From assembly GCA_002839335.1 (NCBI GenBank), contig PGXU01000012.1, positions 1-64,000 of the forward strand: a stretch of DNA of 64,000 nucleotides. The letters run 5' to 3'. Positions 27,012 to 35,756 of the stretch are shown in pieces; positions within the stretch are counted from its first letter, which is position 1, and each line of letters starts with the position of its first letter. Position numbers and translations under genes: made by a program. Under the pieces are notes generated by a model. That model saw only the letters and a program-made list of their open reading frames with translations, searched no databases and was not told the DNA's origin. This DNA is from Spirochaetae bacterium HGW-Spirochaetae-4. Its GTDB lineage: Bacteria; Spirochaetota; Spirochaetia; Sphaerochaetales; Sphaerochaetaceae.

Positions 27012-27028
27012 TGTGAAAGTTATTCACA
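27012..27028 (+). promoter_or_regulatory. upstream activator site 2 of the efflux operon
   Basis: TGTGAAAGTTATTCACA, the second copy of TGTGAA-N5-TTCACA, 82-98 bp before the -24 element. Confidence 0.65.
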
Positions 27029-27109
27029 GGAACTCAAAAAGGACTTTGACCACCAGTATTGTGTTGATTGTGTGTATTTTGCCAGACAAAGTCGACGATA
27101 CGGCTCGAT

Positions 27110-27125
27110 TGGCATACTATCTGCA
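27110..27125 (+). promoter_or_regulatory. sigma-54 (-24/-12) promoter of the efflux operon
   Basis: TGGCATACTATCTGCA fits TGGCAY-R-N4-YTGCA, with the invariant GG and GC exactly 10 nt apart. Transcription would start near 27137, about 30 nt before the first gene. A sigma-70-like reading (TCGACG, 17 nt, TACTAT) overlaps it but is weaker. The last gene of the operon encodes a sigma-54 activator. Confidence 0.7.
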
Positions 27126-27168
27126 TGAATGTGGGAAATAACTGTTAACATATGGTAAAGGAAAACAA

Positions 27169-28608
27169 ATGGGAAACAAACGACTCATTGGTCTAATCGG
27201 TATCTGCCTGCTTGCGCTCGCATCGTTGGGTGCCGCGGATTTGGATACGATCGTAGACCAGTCCAAGCAAAACAGCAGCACAATCCAATTGATAGAGTTG
27301 AGTAAACAGAACAGCGACTTGTCGGTTGCCATGGGCGAGGTGCAGGAAACCACCGGTATCGAGGTTTCGGGGGATCTCTCCTATAAGGATGGAGCATTGG
27401 TATCAAGTGGGAAAGACAGCCTTTTGTTGTCGCCTTCTGTTGTCATTACCTTGCCCAATGATGGGAAAACCAAGATTACCGTCGGAGCCGACTCGATCAG
27501 CCGGTCGTTGACCAACGACAATTTCTGGAGTGCCGATCCGAGTGTGGGCATCTCGCACACGATAACATTCGGTGATTCGGGGGATATCCTCAGCGACTTG
27601 CAACTTGCAAAGCAAAAGCTTGAGATCGATCAGACCTACCGCCAGCGCATCTATGATTTCGAATCCTCCATCTACACCAAGATATCCGAGATCGTCACCT
27701 ACGAAATGAATCTGCTCAATGCCGAGAAGGATATCCTTATCCAAAAGACAAAGATCGACAATGCCTTGAAGTTGAAGACCACAGCTGTCGGTTCCTCCAC
27801 ATTCCGGAACATGGAACTGGAGTTGGCCAAACTGGAAAACTCCAAGTCATCGATCCAACAGAAACTGGTCATGGCAAAAACACAATACATGCAACTGACC
27901 GGCATGGAGTGGGACGGTGTCGGCTCGATACGGCAAGCCGACCTCTCCTTCGCGTTCATGCCGACCGGTGACACTACGGTAATCACCGCCGCCCTCGAAC
28001 TAGAGATCGCAAAAGAGGAATTGGCCTTGCGACAGAGGAATACCGTCATATCGGGAAATTCACGCACGGTTCCCAGCCTTACGGTTGGCGGCAGTACCGG
28101 ACTTTCCTATACCGAAGCAATCGCCACCACGTTGTTCTATGAATTGGGTGCCCAAGCGCTTTACAGTGCGAACAACTTTACCACAGGAGCCTCTGTGAAC
28201 CTGGATATTTCGGATAGCGGAGCCATTACCCCCTCGCTCACTATCAGCGGCAGTTGGAGGAACAATCCCACCATCGCCAACGATGTATTGGAAATCCAGA
28301 GCTTGCAGAACAACATCACCATAGCTGGAATCGACTATCAGGAAGCCATGTTGGACTACCAGATAAACGCGAACCAGCTTGAAGCCGACATCCTCAGCCA
28401 TCAGTTGGAGACCGAACAGTTCGAACAGACAGCTGTTTATCGCCAGCAGGTCTTGGACGAGGCTCTCCAAGCGTTTGCGAAGGGTCTGATAACCCAAACC
28501 GAAGTTGACCAAGCCCGTCTGGATGCAGAGTTGACCACCTATGAACGCACCATCTACGCACTTGAGGCGTTGGTTCTTGAAAACCGGGCGAAAGCCCTGC
28601 AATTGTAA
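27169..28608 (+). CDS. TolC-family outer-membrane efflux protein
   Basis: Outer-membrane channel of a tripartite exporter, 479 aa with signal peptide MGNKRLIGLIGICLLALASLGAA. Two long alpha-helical hairpin regions with coiled-coil heptads are visible (QLAKQKLEIDQTYRQRIYDF ... KTKIDNALKLKTTAVGSSTF, and the C-terminal QVLDEALQAFAKGLITQTEV ... RLDAELTTYERTIYALEALV), separated by beta-strand stretches (RTVPSLTVGGSTGLSY), as in outer-membrane efflux proteins. AAAGG lies before the ATG. First gene of a six-gene operon with adaptor, ATPase, permease, sensor kinase and response regulator. Confidence 0.85.
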   Translation: MGNKRLIGLIGICLLALASLGAADLDTIVDQSKQNSSTIQLIELSKQNSDLSVAMGEVQETTGIEVSGDLSYKDGALVSSGKDSLLLSPSVVITLPNDGKTKITVGADSISRSLTNDNFWSADPSVGISHTITFGDSGDILSDLQLAKQKLEIDQTYRQRIYDFESSIYTKISEIVTYEMNLLNAEKDILIQKTKIDNALKLKTTAVGSSTFRNMELELAKLENSKSSIQQKLVMAKTQYMQLTGMEWDGVGSIRQADLSFAFMPTGDTTVITAALELEIAKEELALRQRNTVISGNSRTVPSLTVGGSTGLSYTEAIATTLFYELGAQALYSANNFTTGASVNLDISDSGAITPSLTISGSWRNNPTIANDVLEIQSLQNNITIAGIDYQEAMLDYQINANQLEADILSHQLETEQFEQTAVYRQQVLDEALQAFAKGLITQTEVDQARLDAELTTYERTIYALEALVLENRAKALQL

Positions 28609-28629
28609 TCAAAGAGAGGATACACGATC

Positions 28630-29796
28630 ATGAGTCCCAATACGAATTCCACTGCGAATCCCAACAACAATACCGAAGATAGGGTCAGGGCCAACTTGAA
28701 GAAGAAGCTGCGAAAAAAGCGGATCAAACGTCTCATCACGTGGGCTGTGGTTGTCGTAATTCTCGGCATTGCGGTATTCAGCTACCAATTCTACAAAACC
28801 AACGGACGTATGCCATTCACCAGTGCCGACAAGGCGGCTGCCGAACAAGCTGCCACCGCCACACAAGAAACCACGGTACGGGAGATCGAATTCTCCCAGA
28901 CTATCGACATAAGTGGAAACGTCGAGGCGTTCGAGACTCAGAAGGTGGTATTCCGGTCGACCGGTGCCGTAACCGGTGTCTTTGTGGAGGAAGGTGTGCA
29001 GGTGAAGAAGGGCGACCTGCTGGCGACTATCGACGATACCTCCCAATCCTATACCTTGGCGAATATCGAATCGCAGATCGAGGAGGCGAAACTGCAAGGT
29101 TCAGTGCGTCAGCTTGAATTGCTGGAGATGCAGAAGACCATGGCTGTCAATAATCTCGACTACACGAAAGCCTATGCGAATTTCGATGGCGTGGTGGCCT
29201 CGGTCTCGGTGGATGAAGGCGACTACTTCGAAGCTGGAGATGCGGCCATGGTCATTATAGACCGCAGCAAGCTCAAGGCTACCGTGGAAATCGATGAGAT
29301 CGATATCCAGAGCGTCCAGACGGGAATGACGGCACAATTGACCTTCGATTCCATACCGGGTGCGACGATAGACGCGACTGTCACCTACATTCCCATGCTC
29401 GGTCGAACCACCAGCCAGGGAATCGGCGTCTTGGATGTCGAGATTGTCATAGAGGATCCTCCAACCGCACTGGCTCCCGGCTTCACCTTCGCAGGAACCA
29501 TCAGTGCAGATGAAGTGAAGAAGATGTTGGTGCTTCCGACTTCGGCGATAGTTTCCAATCGGCGTGGTTCGGATACGGTTCGGAAAAAGGGTGCCGACGG
29601 GAATCCCGTGGCGGTAGAGGTGACCACCAACTACTTGGGTGAAGGCATGAGTGAAATCCTTTCGGGAGATTTGAAGGTAGGCGATGTCGTGTTGATGGGA
29701 GAACCCTCCGACAGTATGTTCAATATGGGAATTCCTGGGGCCACAACCAATGAACCGGGAAGTGGACCAGGAGCTGGTCTGCGGAACGCACTGTAG
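28630..29796 (+). CDS. periplasmic adaptor (HlyD/MacA family)
   Basis: Membrane-fusion subunit linking the MacB-like permease to the TolC-like channel. 388 aa: a basic cytoplasmic N-terminus, one membrane anchor near residues 38-56 ([20 protein letters not shown]), then the lipoyl-like half motif [25 protein letters not shown], a rather short helical hairpin, the second half [21 protein letters not shown], and beta-barrel and membrane-proximal domains to the end. GAGAGG precedes the ATG at 28630. The hairpin is shorter than in E. coli MacA. Confidence 0.88.
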   Translation: MSPNTNSTANPNNNTEDRVRANLKKKLRKKRIKRLITWAVVVVILGIAVFSYQFYKTNGRMPFTSADKAAAEQAATATQETTVREIEFSQTIDISGNVEAFETQKVVFRSTGAVTGVFVEEGVQVKKGDLLATIDDTSQSYTLANIESQIEEAKLQGSVRQLELLEMQKTMAVNNLDYTKAYANFDGVVASVSVDEGDYFEAGDAAMVIIDRSKLKATVEIDEIDIQSVQTGMTAQLTFDSIPGATIDATVTYIPMLGRTTSQGIGVLDVEIVIEDPPTALAPGFTFAGTISADEVKKMLVLPTSAIVSNRRGSDTVRKKGADGNPVAVEVTTNYLGEGMSEILSGDLKVGDVVLMGEPSDSMFNMGIPGATTNEPGSGPGAGLRNAL

Positions 29797-29807
29797 GGAG
29801 CACGAAT

Positions 29808-30482
29808 ATGGCAAAAGCAGTAATTTCTCTGTACGATGTGCGTCGCTACTTTGTGATGGGCGAGTTTGTCGTCAAGGCCCTCGATGGTGTGACACTCTCA
29901 ATAGAAGAGGGTGAGTTCACCGCCATAACCGGACCCTCGGGCTCCGGCAAATCGACCCTCATGAATTTGATCGGATGTCTTGATACACCGACAGATGGCA
30001 TTATCCAGATCGACGGGGAGGAGACGTTGGGTATGAGCGAAGCCGAGCTTGCTTATATCCGCAACCAAAAAGTCGGGTTTGTATTCCAGCAATTCAACCT
30101 TTTGGGAAAGATCAACGCGTTGGAGAACGTCATGACGCCCTTGCTGTATGCGGGTGTAAGTGTGAAGGAGCGGCGCGAACGGGCGAAGTCGGCCTTGGAG
30201 CGGGTTGGGTTGGGCGATCGCATGAAGCATCGGCCGAACGAACTCTCCGGTGGGCAAAAACAACGAGTCGCGGTAGCCCGTGCATTGGTGAACAACCCGT
30301 CCATCCTGTTGGCCGACGAACCTACCGGTGCGCTCGATACCCATACCGGACGTCAGATCATGGAACTGTTCGAAGAGTTGAATGCCGAAGGTCGGACCGT
30401 AATTCTGGTTACCCATGACCATGATATCGCCATGCGTGCACGTCGGCAGGTACATGTCCGCGACGGCCATTTGGAGGGTTAG
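29808..30482 (+). CDS. ABC transporter ATP-binding protein (MacB/LolD type)
   Basis: ATPase of the exporter, 224 aa. Motifs: [23 protein letters not shown] (Walker A), FVFQQFNLL (Q-loop), [15 protein letters not shown] (signature), [16 protein letters not shown] (Walker B with the GALD typical of the LolD/MacB group) and [13 protein letters not shown] (switch His). The stop directly abuts the permease ATG at 30483, so ATPase and permease are separate chains, unlike E. coli MacB where they are fused. Confidence 0.94.
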   Translation: MAKAVISLYDVRRYFVMGEFVVKALDGVTLSIEEGEFTAITGPSGSGKSTLMNLIGCLDTPTDGIIQIDGEETLGMSEAELAYIRNQKVGFVFQQFNLLGKINALENVMTPLLYAGVSVKERRERAKSALERVGLGDRMKHRPNELSGGQKQRVAVARALVNNPSILLADEPTGALDTHTGRQIMELFEELNAEGRTVILVTHDHDIAMRARRQVHVRDGHLEG

Positions 30483-31664
30483 ATGATCTGGGAAAACATA
30501 AAACTGGCATTGAAGGATATGATGGCGAGCAAGATGCGCACGCTGCTCTCCCTGCTCGGTATCGTCATCGGTGTCGCCTCGGTCATAGCTATCCTCACCT
30601 TGGGCCAAAGCGCGACCAAGAGCATCACCCAGACAATCGTGGAGGGTGGGTTGGAGATGGTGACGATTTTTCCCGTGCGTTCCGAAAAGGCCGCCAATGA
30701 ATTCACCGAGGATTTCGGAGAACGTCTCGTTGCCAATGTCTCCGATATCAAGACGGTCCTGCCGGTCAATTCCAGTACCGCAACCATCCGTATCGGACAA
30801 AATTCCCTATCGGCCACGGTGACCGGTGTCCTCTCCTCGTATGCCGAGATTCTCGACTATGAAGTATCGGAGGGTGCCTTCTTTTCGCTATCGGACAATA
30901 TGGCCAACCGCCAGGTGGTTGTATTGGGCTCCGATATCGCCGAGGAATTGTTCCCCGATGGCAATGCTATCGGCGAATATGTGAGCATTTTCCGCAACCA
31001 GGCCAAAAGCTACCAGGTGGTCGGGGTCATGCAGGAAAAGGACGCCTCGTTCAACCTCCAGTTCAACGGAAGCGTATTCATTCCCTACAACACCTATGCT
31101 CAACGCTATATCAAGCCCACCATTGTCGGTTCGTATGTGGTCCGGGTAGCCGATGGGGCCGATGCCCTCGCTGTTTCCGATGCGATCACCGAATACCTCG
31201 ATGCGACTGTCGGATCCGATGCCTACCGTGTCTTTTCGCCGGCAAGCCTGGCAGATATGGCCGAACAGATCACCGGTACGTTCAGCTCGTTCCTGGCCGC
31301 GATCGCAGCCATATCGCTGCTGGTCGGTGGAATCGGGATCATGAATATCATGCTGGTATCGGTCGCGGAACGCACCCGTGAAATCGGTGTGCGCAAGGCG
31401 ATGGGAGCTTCTCCGTGGACAATTATGGGACAATTCATAACCGAGGCTATCGTACTTACCATAACTGGTGGTATCATAGGGATAGGTCTTGGAACACTGC
31501 TGAGCTGGCTCGTGGCCGATATTGTCGGCTGGAACCTCTATATTTCCTATACTTCGTTCCTGTTCGCTGCCGGATTCTCAACCCTCGTAGGTGTATTCTT
31601 CGGGTGGTATCCTGCCATGAAGGCCTCCAGACTTGATCCAATCGAGGCGTTGAACTATGAGTAG
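30483..31664 (+). CDS. MacB-type ABC transporter permease (FtsX-like)
   Basis: 393 aa with the MacB topology: one N-terminal helix (LLSLLGIVIGVASVIAIL), a large periplasmic domain of about 230 residues, then three C-terminal helices in an FtsX domain (LLVGGIGIMNIMLVSVAERTR, EIGVRKAMGASPWTIMGQF, FAAGFSTLVGVFFGWYPAMKASRLDPIEAL). The final PxxALxxE-like motif is standard for this family. The last 8 nt overlap the histidine-kinase start, so transport and sensing genes are coupled. Mechanotransmission-type export of a drug, peptide or lipid is expected; the substrate is unknown. Confidence 0.93.
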   Translation: MIWENIKLALKDMMASKMRTLLSLLGIVIGVASVIAILTLGQSATKSITQTIVEGGLEMVTIFPVRSEKAANEFTEDFGERLVANVSDIKTVLPVNSSTATIRIGQNSLSATVTGVLSSYAEILDYEVSEGAFFSLSDNMANRQVVVLGSDIAEELFPDGNAIGEYVSIFRNQAKSYQVVGVMQEKDASFNLQFNGSVFIPYNTYAQRYIKPTIVGSYVVRVADGADALAVSDAITEYLDATVGSDAYRVFSPASLADMAEQITGTFSSFLAAIAAISLLVGGIGIMNIMLVSVAERTREIGVRKAMGASPWTIMGQFITEAIVLTITGGIIGIGLGTLLSWLVADIVGWNLYISYTSFLFAAGFSTLVGVFFGWYPAMKASRLDPIEALNYE

Positions 31665-32961
31665 TGCACGACGGTGGTCCTTCATTGAGGGCAAAGAACA
31701 GATTTTCGTTGTCGGGGGACTTCTTTTTCTCTTTGTGTTGCTGGTCACCCTGGTGCTGTTCCTCTCCCAACTGATAATCGAGAAGGAGAACACCCTCATG
31801 CAATTCGAGGCGGAACGTGGATTCGCCTCCTCGACCCTGCTGTTGTTGCAGGAGGAGCACTCGCGGGCCTTGGAGGCCATGCAGGAAGGAAATGTGCGGG
31901 GAATCGGTGTCTACTCCAATGCCGGTCGACTCATGCTTGGTCTCGGTTCGGTGCCCAATACCTTGCCACTCGAACGTTTCAACGATATCTGGCGCAATAG
32001 GAACGCGAACCAATGGAACCAGGGAGTGGCGACCTACAACAAGGATACCGGCATGATCGAATATATCCGTTTCAGCCGGCTCACCATCCAAGTGGAGACA
32101 GGGGATATCATGTTGGAGGAAGATGGTTTCCTCCCATCGCCGTTGACCTTCCCCGATGTCCTCTACATCCTTTTCGATGGTCAGGATTATTTCCGCAAGG
32201 TCATGCTGGTACGGTTCTTCAGTGCGGCGGCGGTGCTTGGCTTGTTGGCTTTCCACCTGCTCGTCTACAGTATCTATCGCAACAACCGCAAGTACCGCGA
32301 GACCTTGGCGAAACAAGAGAGTCTGGTAAATCTCGGCGAGGCTGCCCGGACACTGGCACATGAGATAAAGAATCCGTTGAGCGCGATAACCTTGCAGATG
32401 GCCTTGTTGAAGAAGACCTTGCCGGCATCATCCAAGGAAGACCTCATGGTCATCGACCAGGAAGTGCAGAGGTTGACCCAGCTGACCAACAAGGTCTCCG
32501 ATTTCCTGCGCAACCCCGTGGGCATGCCCGAGAAACTCGATATCGTGGCGTTGCTGGAATCGTTGCAACATACCTTCCATGGGAAACTACAGTTCGTTCC
32601 CGGTTCATTGCATCATGCCTATATCCATTTCGACTCCGACCGGGCCCGTTCGGTGTTCGAGAACCTGATCAAGAATGCGCTCGAAAGTTGCATCGATTGC
32701 GATCCCGAAGTAGAAGTGGAAGTCAGCCGGGACAAGCGGCATTTGATACATATCGCTGTTCGCGATCGGGGGGAAGGAATCCCCGAGCAAAACCTGGAAA
32801 AGATATTCGACCCGTTCTTCACCACAAAGATCCATGGTTCCGGAATCGGTCTGGCAATCTGCCGCCAATTCATCCGTGCCCGTGGTGGGAACCTGAAGCT
32901 CTACGCACGGGAAGGCGGTGGCACGGTTGCCGAAGTCATCCTTCCGTCGGTGCATATATAG
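31657..32961 (+). CDS. membrane sensor histidine kinase
   Basis: 434 aa. Two membrane helices (about residues 18-42, GLLFLFVLLVTLVLFLSQLI, and 185-205, FFSAAAVLGLLAFHLLVYSI) bracket a periplasmic sensor region of about 140 residues with no recognisable fold. Then the HisKA motif LAHEIKNPLSAI (phospho-acceptor His near residue 235) and the ATPase domain: N-box NLIKNALESC, G1 VRDRGEGIPEQNL, F-box FDPFFTTK, G2 GSGIGLAICRQFI. The start overlaps the permease end by 8 nt. The kinase type (NtrB/ZraS-like) matches the sigma-54 response regulator that follows. Confidence 0.93.
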   Translation: MSSARRWSFIEGKEQIFVVGGLLFLFVLLVTLVLFLSQLIIEKENTLMQFEAERGFASSTLLLLQEEHSRALEAMQEGNVRGIGVYSNAGRLMLGLGSVPNTLPLERFNDIWRNRNANQWNQGVATYNKDTGMIEYIRFSRLTIQVETGDIMLEEDGFLPSPLTFPDVLYILFDGQDYFRKVMLVRFFSAAAVLGLLAFHLLVYSIYRNNRKYRETLAKQESLVNLGEAARTLAHEIKNPLSAITLQMALLKKTLPASSKEDLMVIDQEVQRLTQLTNKVSDFLRNPVGMPEKLDIVALLESLQHTFHGKLQFVPGSLHHAYIHFDSDRARSVFENLIKNALESCIDCDPEVEVEVSRDKRHLIHIAVRDRGEGIPEQNLEKIFDPFFTTKIHGSGIGLAICRQFIRARGGNLKLYAREGGGTVAEVILPSVHI

Positions 32962-32970
32962 GGGAAAGCC

Positions 32971-34341
32971 ATGAGAATCCTGATTGTCGACGATGAATAC
33001 AATATCCGTGAATTGATGCGCAAATACCTGGGTCTTGAAGGACTTGAGAGCGATGGTGCCGAGAACGGACTTTCCGCACAGCGGTTGTTGCGCGAGCACC
33101 ACTACGACGCTTGTCTGGTCGATCTGAAAATGCCCGGTATGGACGGCATCAGCCTGATCCGATGGATCCGCCAAGAGGGGTTCCGCATGCCCGTCATCAT
33201 GATCAGTGCGCATGGTGAGATCCACGATGCGGTCACCGCTTTGAAAGAAGGTGCACAGGACTATATCGTCAAGCCATTCGACCCCGAGGAGCTGACCATA
33301 CGGTTGCGCAAGCTTATGGAAGTCCAACAGTTGCGGACTCTTGTGGAGACGAAGACACGTTCGACCGAGGGAATAGACGAGGGCCTCATCGGAGACTCTC
33401 CTCCCATGTGCAAGATTCGGGAAATCATCTCCCGTATTGCCGACTCCCCGGCAACAGTGCTGGTGACCGGAGAGAGTGGGACCGGCAAAGAGGTTGTTGC
33501 CCGGCAGATCCATGGAGTCTCCGCGCTTGCCGAGGGACCGTTTGTCGCCATCAATATCGGGGGTGTACCGGAAAACCTGTTGGAAAGCGAGTTGTTTGGC
33601 TATGAAAAGGGTGCGTTCACCGGTGCGGTAGGTCGCAAGATAGGTATGTTCGAGCTGGCGAGCGGGGGTACGTTGTTCCTCGATGAGATCGGGGATATGC
33701 CGATGACACTGCAGGTCAAGATGCTGCGTGTCCTGCAGGAGCGCAAGATCACCCGATTGGGTGGGACCTCTCCCATTCCGATCAATGCCCGTATCATTGC
33801 CGCGACGAACAAGAAGCTCGAGGAGATGGTCCATGAGGGTTCTTTCCGTGAGGACCTCTTCTATCGGCTCAATGTGGTACGTATCGAGCTACCTCCCTTG
33901 CGGGACCGCAAGGAGGACATTCCGTTGCTCACCGGAGTCATACTCAACAAACTCAACCGTCAGATGGGACACCGTGTTGAAGGGCTGTCTCCCGAAGCGA
34001 TCGACGCACTGAAAGCCCATCCGTTCTACGGTAATGTCCGCGAACTGGAGAATATCCTTGAACGTGCGGTCATTTTCGCCGATGGCCCGATCATCAAGCC
34101 CGATGTCCTCGAGTTGCGAAGCAGTATTTCCCGGCCCGGCACCGATTCGGGACAATCCAACAGTACCTTGATAGTCCAGGATGACAATGGGGAGGCCCGC
34201 AGTCTCAAGGAACTTGAAGTGGAAGCTATCATCCGGGCTTTGCATCGGTGGGAAGGGAATCGGACTCGTGCCGCAGAGGAGTTGGGTATTTCCCGCAGGA
34301 CCTTGATAAACAAGATCGCGGAATATCGGCTGGATCTTTAA
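32971..34341 (+). CDS. NtrC-family sigma-54-dependent response regulator
   Basis: 456 aa. The receiver domain (residues 1-120) has acidic residues IVDDE, phospho-acceptor CLVDLKMPG and KPFD. The AAA+ domain (about 140-375) has Walker A VTGESGTGKEVVARQIH, the sigma-54 contact loop GAFTGA within GYEKGAFTGAVGRK, and Walker B GGTLFLDEIGDM. The C-terminal Fis-type helix-turn-helix is NRTRAAEELGISRRTLINKI. An intact GAFTGA means it should truly activate sigma-54 promoters, and one lies at the head of its own operon. The last 57 nt are duplicated exactly at 41784-41840. Confidence 0.95.
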   Translation: MRILIVDDEYNIRELMRKYLGLEGLESDGAENGLSAQRLLREHHYDACLVDLKMPGMDGISLIRWIRQEGFRMPVIMISAHGEIHDAVTALKEGAQDYIVKPFDPEELTIRLRKLMEVQQLRTLVETKTRSTEGIDEGLIGDSPPMCKIREIISRIADSPATVLVTGESGTGKEVVARQIHGVSALAEGPFVAINIGGVPENLLESELFGYEKGAFTGAVGRKIGMFELASGGTLFLDEIGDMPMTLQVKMLRVLQERKITRLGGTSPIPINARIIAATNKKLEEMVHEGSFREDLFYRLNVVRIELPPLRDRKEDIPLLTGVILNKLNRQMGHRVEGLSPEAIDALKAHPFYGNVRELENILERAVIFADGPIIKPDVLELRSSISRPGTDSGQSNSTLIVQDDNGEARSLKELEVEAIIRALHRWEGNRTRAAEELGISRRTLINKIAEYRLDL

Positions 34342-34343
34342 AC
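34287..34343 (+). repeat. 57-bp direct repeat, copy 1 (3' end of the ntrC-like gene)
   Basis: The sequence from tatttcccgcagg to ctttaaac, coding for the last helix-turn-helix residues and the stop, is repeated without mismatch at 41784-41840; allowing one mismatch it extends 4 bp further 5'. The two copies enclose the sugar-uptake module of 34.35-41.78 kb. Confidence 0.95.
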
Positions 34344-34346
34344 CAT

Positions 34347-34364
34347 AATACCACAAAGGGTATA
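34347..34364 (+). promoter_or_regulatory. HipB-operator-like site beside repeat copy 1
   Basis: AATACC-acaaag-GGTATA, one base off the TATACC-N6-GGTATA motif found three times upstream of hipB. It follows repeat copy 1 by 3 nt, just as operator O1 directly follows copy 2. Confidence 0.45.
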
Positions 34365-34471
34365 TGCTATTAATGAACCTATAGTGTTGGTGATGGTGCC
34401 CCGATATGGGGTGCAAGGGTGGATTGACTTCCAATGGTCACTCTCCTGAGCGAGTGCAGGCAACGTAAGGA

Positions 34472-34554
34472 TCCATACCTCGCCCCTTGGGGCGCGGCAG
34501 AGGGGGTGAAGTATCCGGGGTCCAGGGCGTGCCCTAGGGTGGGGAGACTTTTCA
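34472..34554 (+). repeat. dispersed repeat of about 83 bp, copy A
   Basis: It begins TCCATACCTCGCCCCTTGGG and ends with gagac-tttTCA. The first 22 nt match copy B (47415) at 21 positions, with a C/T change that keeps the hairpin GCCCC-tt-GGGGC through a G-T pair. A second hairpin, AGGGC-gt-GCCCT, is internal. Confidence 0.6.
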
Positions 34555-34660
34555 ATTTTTACAGGAAAAAATTACGTCTGTTATACCTTCGGAAAAATTG
34601 TATAGCAACAATATGAATGATGATGTAATTCTCCAGTCAATAAGCTTTCTTGTGTTTTTC

Positions 34661-34690
34661 TTGCAAATTCGAAGTAGTCGTTTATAAGAT
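34661..34690 (+). promoter_or_regulatory. promoter of the AraC-family gene
   Basis: TTGCAA (34661-34666), 18 nt, TAAGAT (34685-34690), then 7 nt to the ATG at 34698. TATAAG at 34683 with a 16-nt spacer is an alternative. No Shine-Dalgarno is present. Confidence 0.45.
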
Positions 34691-34697
34691 AGAAAGC

Positions 34698-35606
34698 ATG
34701 TCAGGTAGTCAGTTCTTTACCTATTTAACGTATGGTACCCGTGATGAGGCTTGGAAAATATTCTGCACCAAAGTGGGAAACCTACGCATGGAGCCGGACG
34801 AGAATTATCGCGAAGTATGGCAGGAACACTGGAAGGGTATTGGTAAGCCTTGGGAAGAGGGGACCTTGCGCCATGAATTCCAATGCATCTACATTACCCA
34901 AGGGACCGGATGGTTCAGCTATAAAGGGAAGAAACACCGTATCGTGCCAGGTACTATCATTACCCTTGTCCCCGGAATCCGCTATTGGTACGAGCCCGAC
35001 GACAACTCCAGTTGGACCGAGTACGTTGTGGGCTTCAAGGGTGAATATCCCGAGGATTTGCAACGATTGGGTTACTTCTCCGACGATAACGTAATCAAAG
35101 ATGTCGGACTTCGGGAAAGCTTCGTCGGAATATTCACCGAATTGGTGGAGATAGCAAAGGAACAAAGGGCAGGTTTCCAACACGTACTTGGTTCGGATAT
35201 CATGGTACTGTTGGCTAAAATCAACTACCAGACACAACAGGATTCACAACTTCACGAGCATGAACTTGAACTGATCGAGCACGCGAAAATAAAATTCCAA
35301 GAACATCTTTATTCTACTTTGGATATTGAATCCATGGCCTGTTCGATGAACGTCTCATACACAACCTTCCGCGACATCTTCAAGAAGTATTCGGACTTGT
35401 CACCTTACCAGTATTTTCTTCAGATGAAGCTTAATAAAGCCAAAGAATTGCTATCTGAGGGAAATCTCACCGTAAAGGAAGTCTCGTTCAAACTCGCTTT
35501 TGATAACCCATACTACTTCTCCCGATTCTTCAAGAAAAAGTCTGGAGTCTCTCCCTCGAGGTGGAATGGTAGGGAGATCGAAACTGATTTGGACTTCCTG
35601 GAATAG
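34698..35606 (+). CDS. AraC-family transcriptional regulator
   Basis: 302 aa. The N-terminal half is a sugar-sensing cupin of the AraC type (TQGTGWFSYKGKKHRIVPGTII, VPGIRYWYEPDDNSSWTEYVVGF). The C-terminal 100 residues contain the two helix-turn-helix motifs (DIESMACSMNVSYTTFRDIF and LTVKEVSFKLAFDNPYYFSRFFKKKSG). The ATG at 34698 gives MSGSQFFTYL; the track start at 34650 adds 16 unlikely residues. It sits directly before the sugar ABC operon, and a tandem half-site pair lies in the gap, so it most likely activates that operon. Confidence 0.9.
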   Translation: MSGSQFFTYLTYGTRDEAWKIFCTKVGNLRMEPDENYREVWQEHWKGIGKPWEEGTLRHEFQCIYITQGTGWFSYKGKKHRIVPGTIITLVPGIRYWYEPDDNSSWTEYVVGFKGEYPEDLQRLGYFSDDNVIKDVGLRESFVGIFTELVEIAKEQRAGFQHVLGSDIMVLLAKINYQTQQDSQLHEHELELIEHAKIKFQEHLYSTLDIESMACSMNVSYTTFRDIFKKYSDLSPYQYFLQMKLNKAKELLSEGNLTVKEVSFKLAFDNPYYFSRFFKKKSGVSPSRWNGREIETDLDFLE

Positions 35607-35622
35607 CTCTCTCCGACATCAT

Positions 35623-35665
35623 AAATTTTGTGCATACATTCACCAAATTATGTGCATGGTATATT
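35623..35665 (+). promoter_or_regulatory. tandem AraC-type half-sites and promoter of the sugar ABC operon
   Basis: Direct repeats AAATTTTGTGCAT (35623-35635) and AAATTATGTGCAT (35645-35657), 22 bp apart (two helical turns), lie directly upstream of a TATATT -10 (35660-35665). The -35 position is non-consensus (CATTCA), as expected for an activator-dependent promoter. Confidence 0.65.
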
Positions 35666-35756
35666 CTCCCATACCATTTAAGCTATAGGTGCGGGATCAT
35701 GACCAATAGAGCAGCAACACAAGCCAGGGGTCACGCTGCCAGGGAGGACCACAGCT

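Larger units (their letters stand above)
34342..34697. other. 356-bp intergenic region between the ntrC-like gene and the AraC regulator
   Basis: No gene. It holds a HipB-operator-like sequence at 34347-34364, an 83-bp element repeated near 47.4 kb (34472-34554), and the AraC gene promoter. The track ORF 34434..34616 runs through the repeat and is not protein-like. Confidence 0.7.

Noticed and set aside
27092-27120. Sigma-70 promoter TCGACG-17-TACTAT for the TolC operon
   Set aside because: It overlaps the much better -24/-12 element, and the operon encodes a sigma-54 activator; kept only as an alternative.
26947-27141. 64-aa ORF between the SDR and TolC genes
   Set aside because: It overlaps both activator palindromes and the -24/-12 promoter, has no ribosome-binding site and no protein-like pattern.
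34434-34616. 60-aa ORF after the ntrC-like gene
   Set aside because: It runs through the dispersed repeat; the peptide is Arg/Gly/Pro-rich and the matching frame in the other repeat copy is not conserved.
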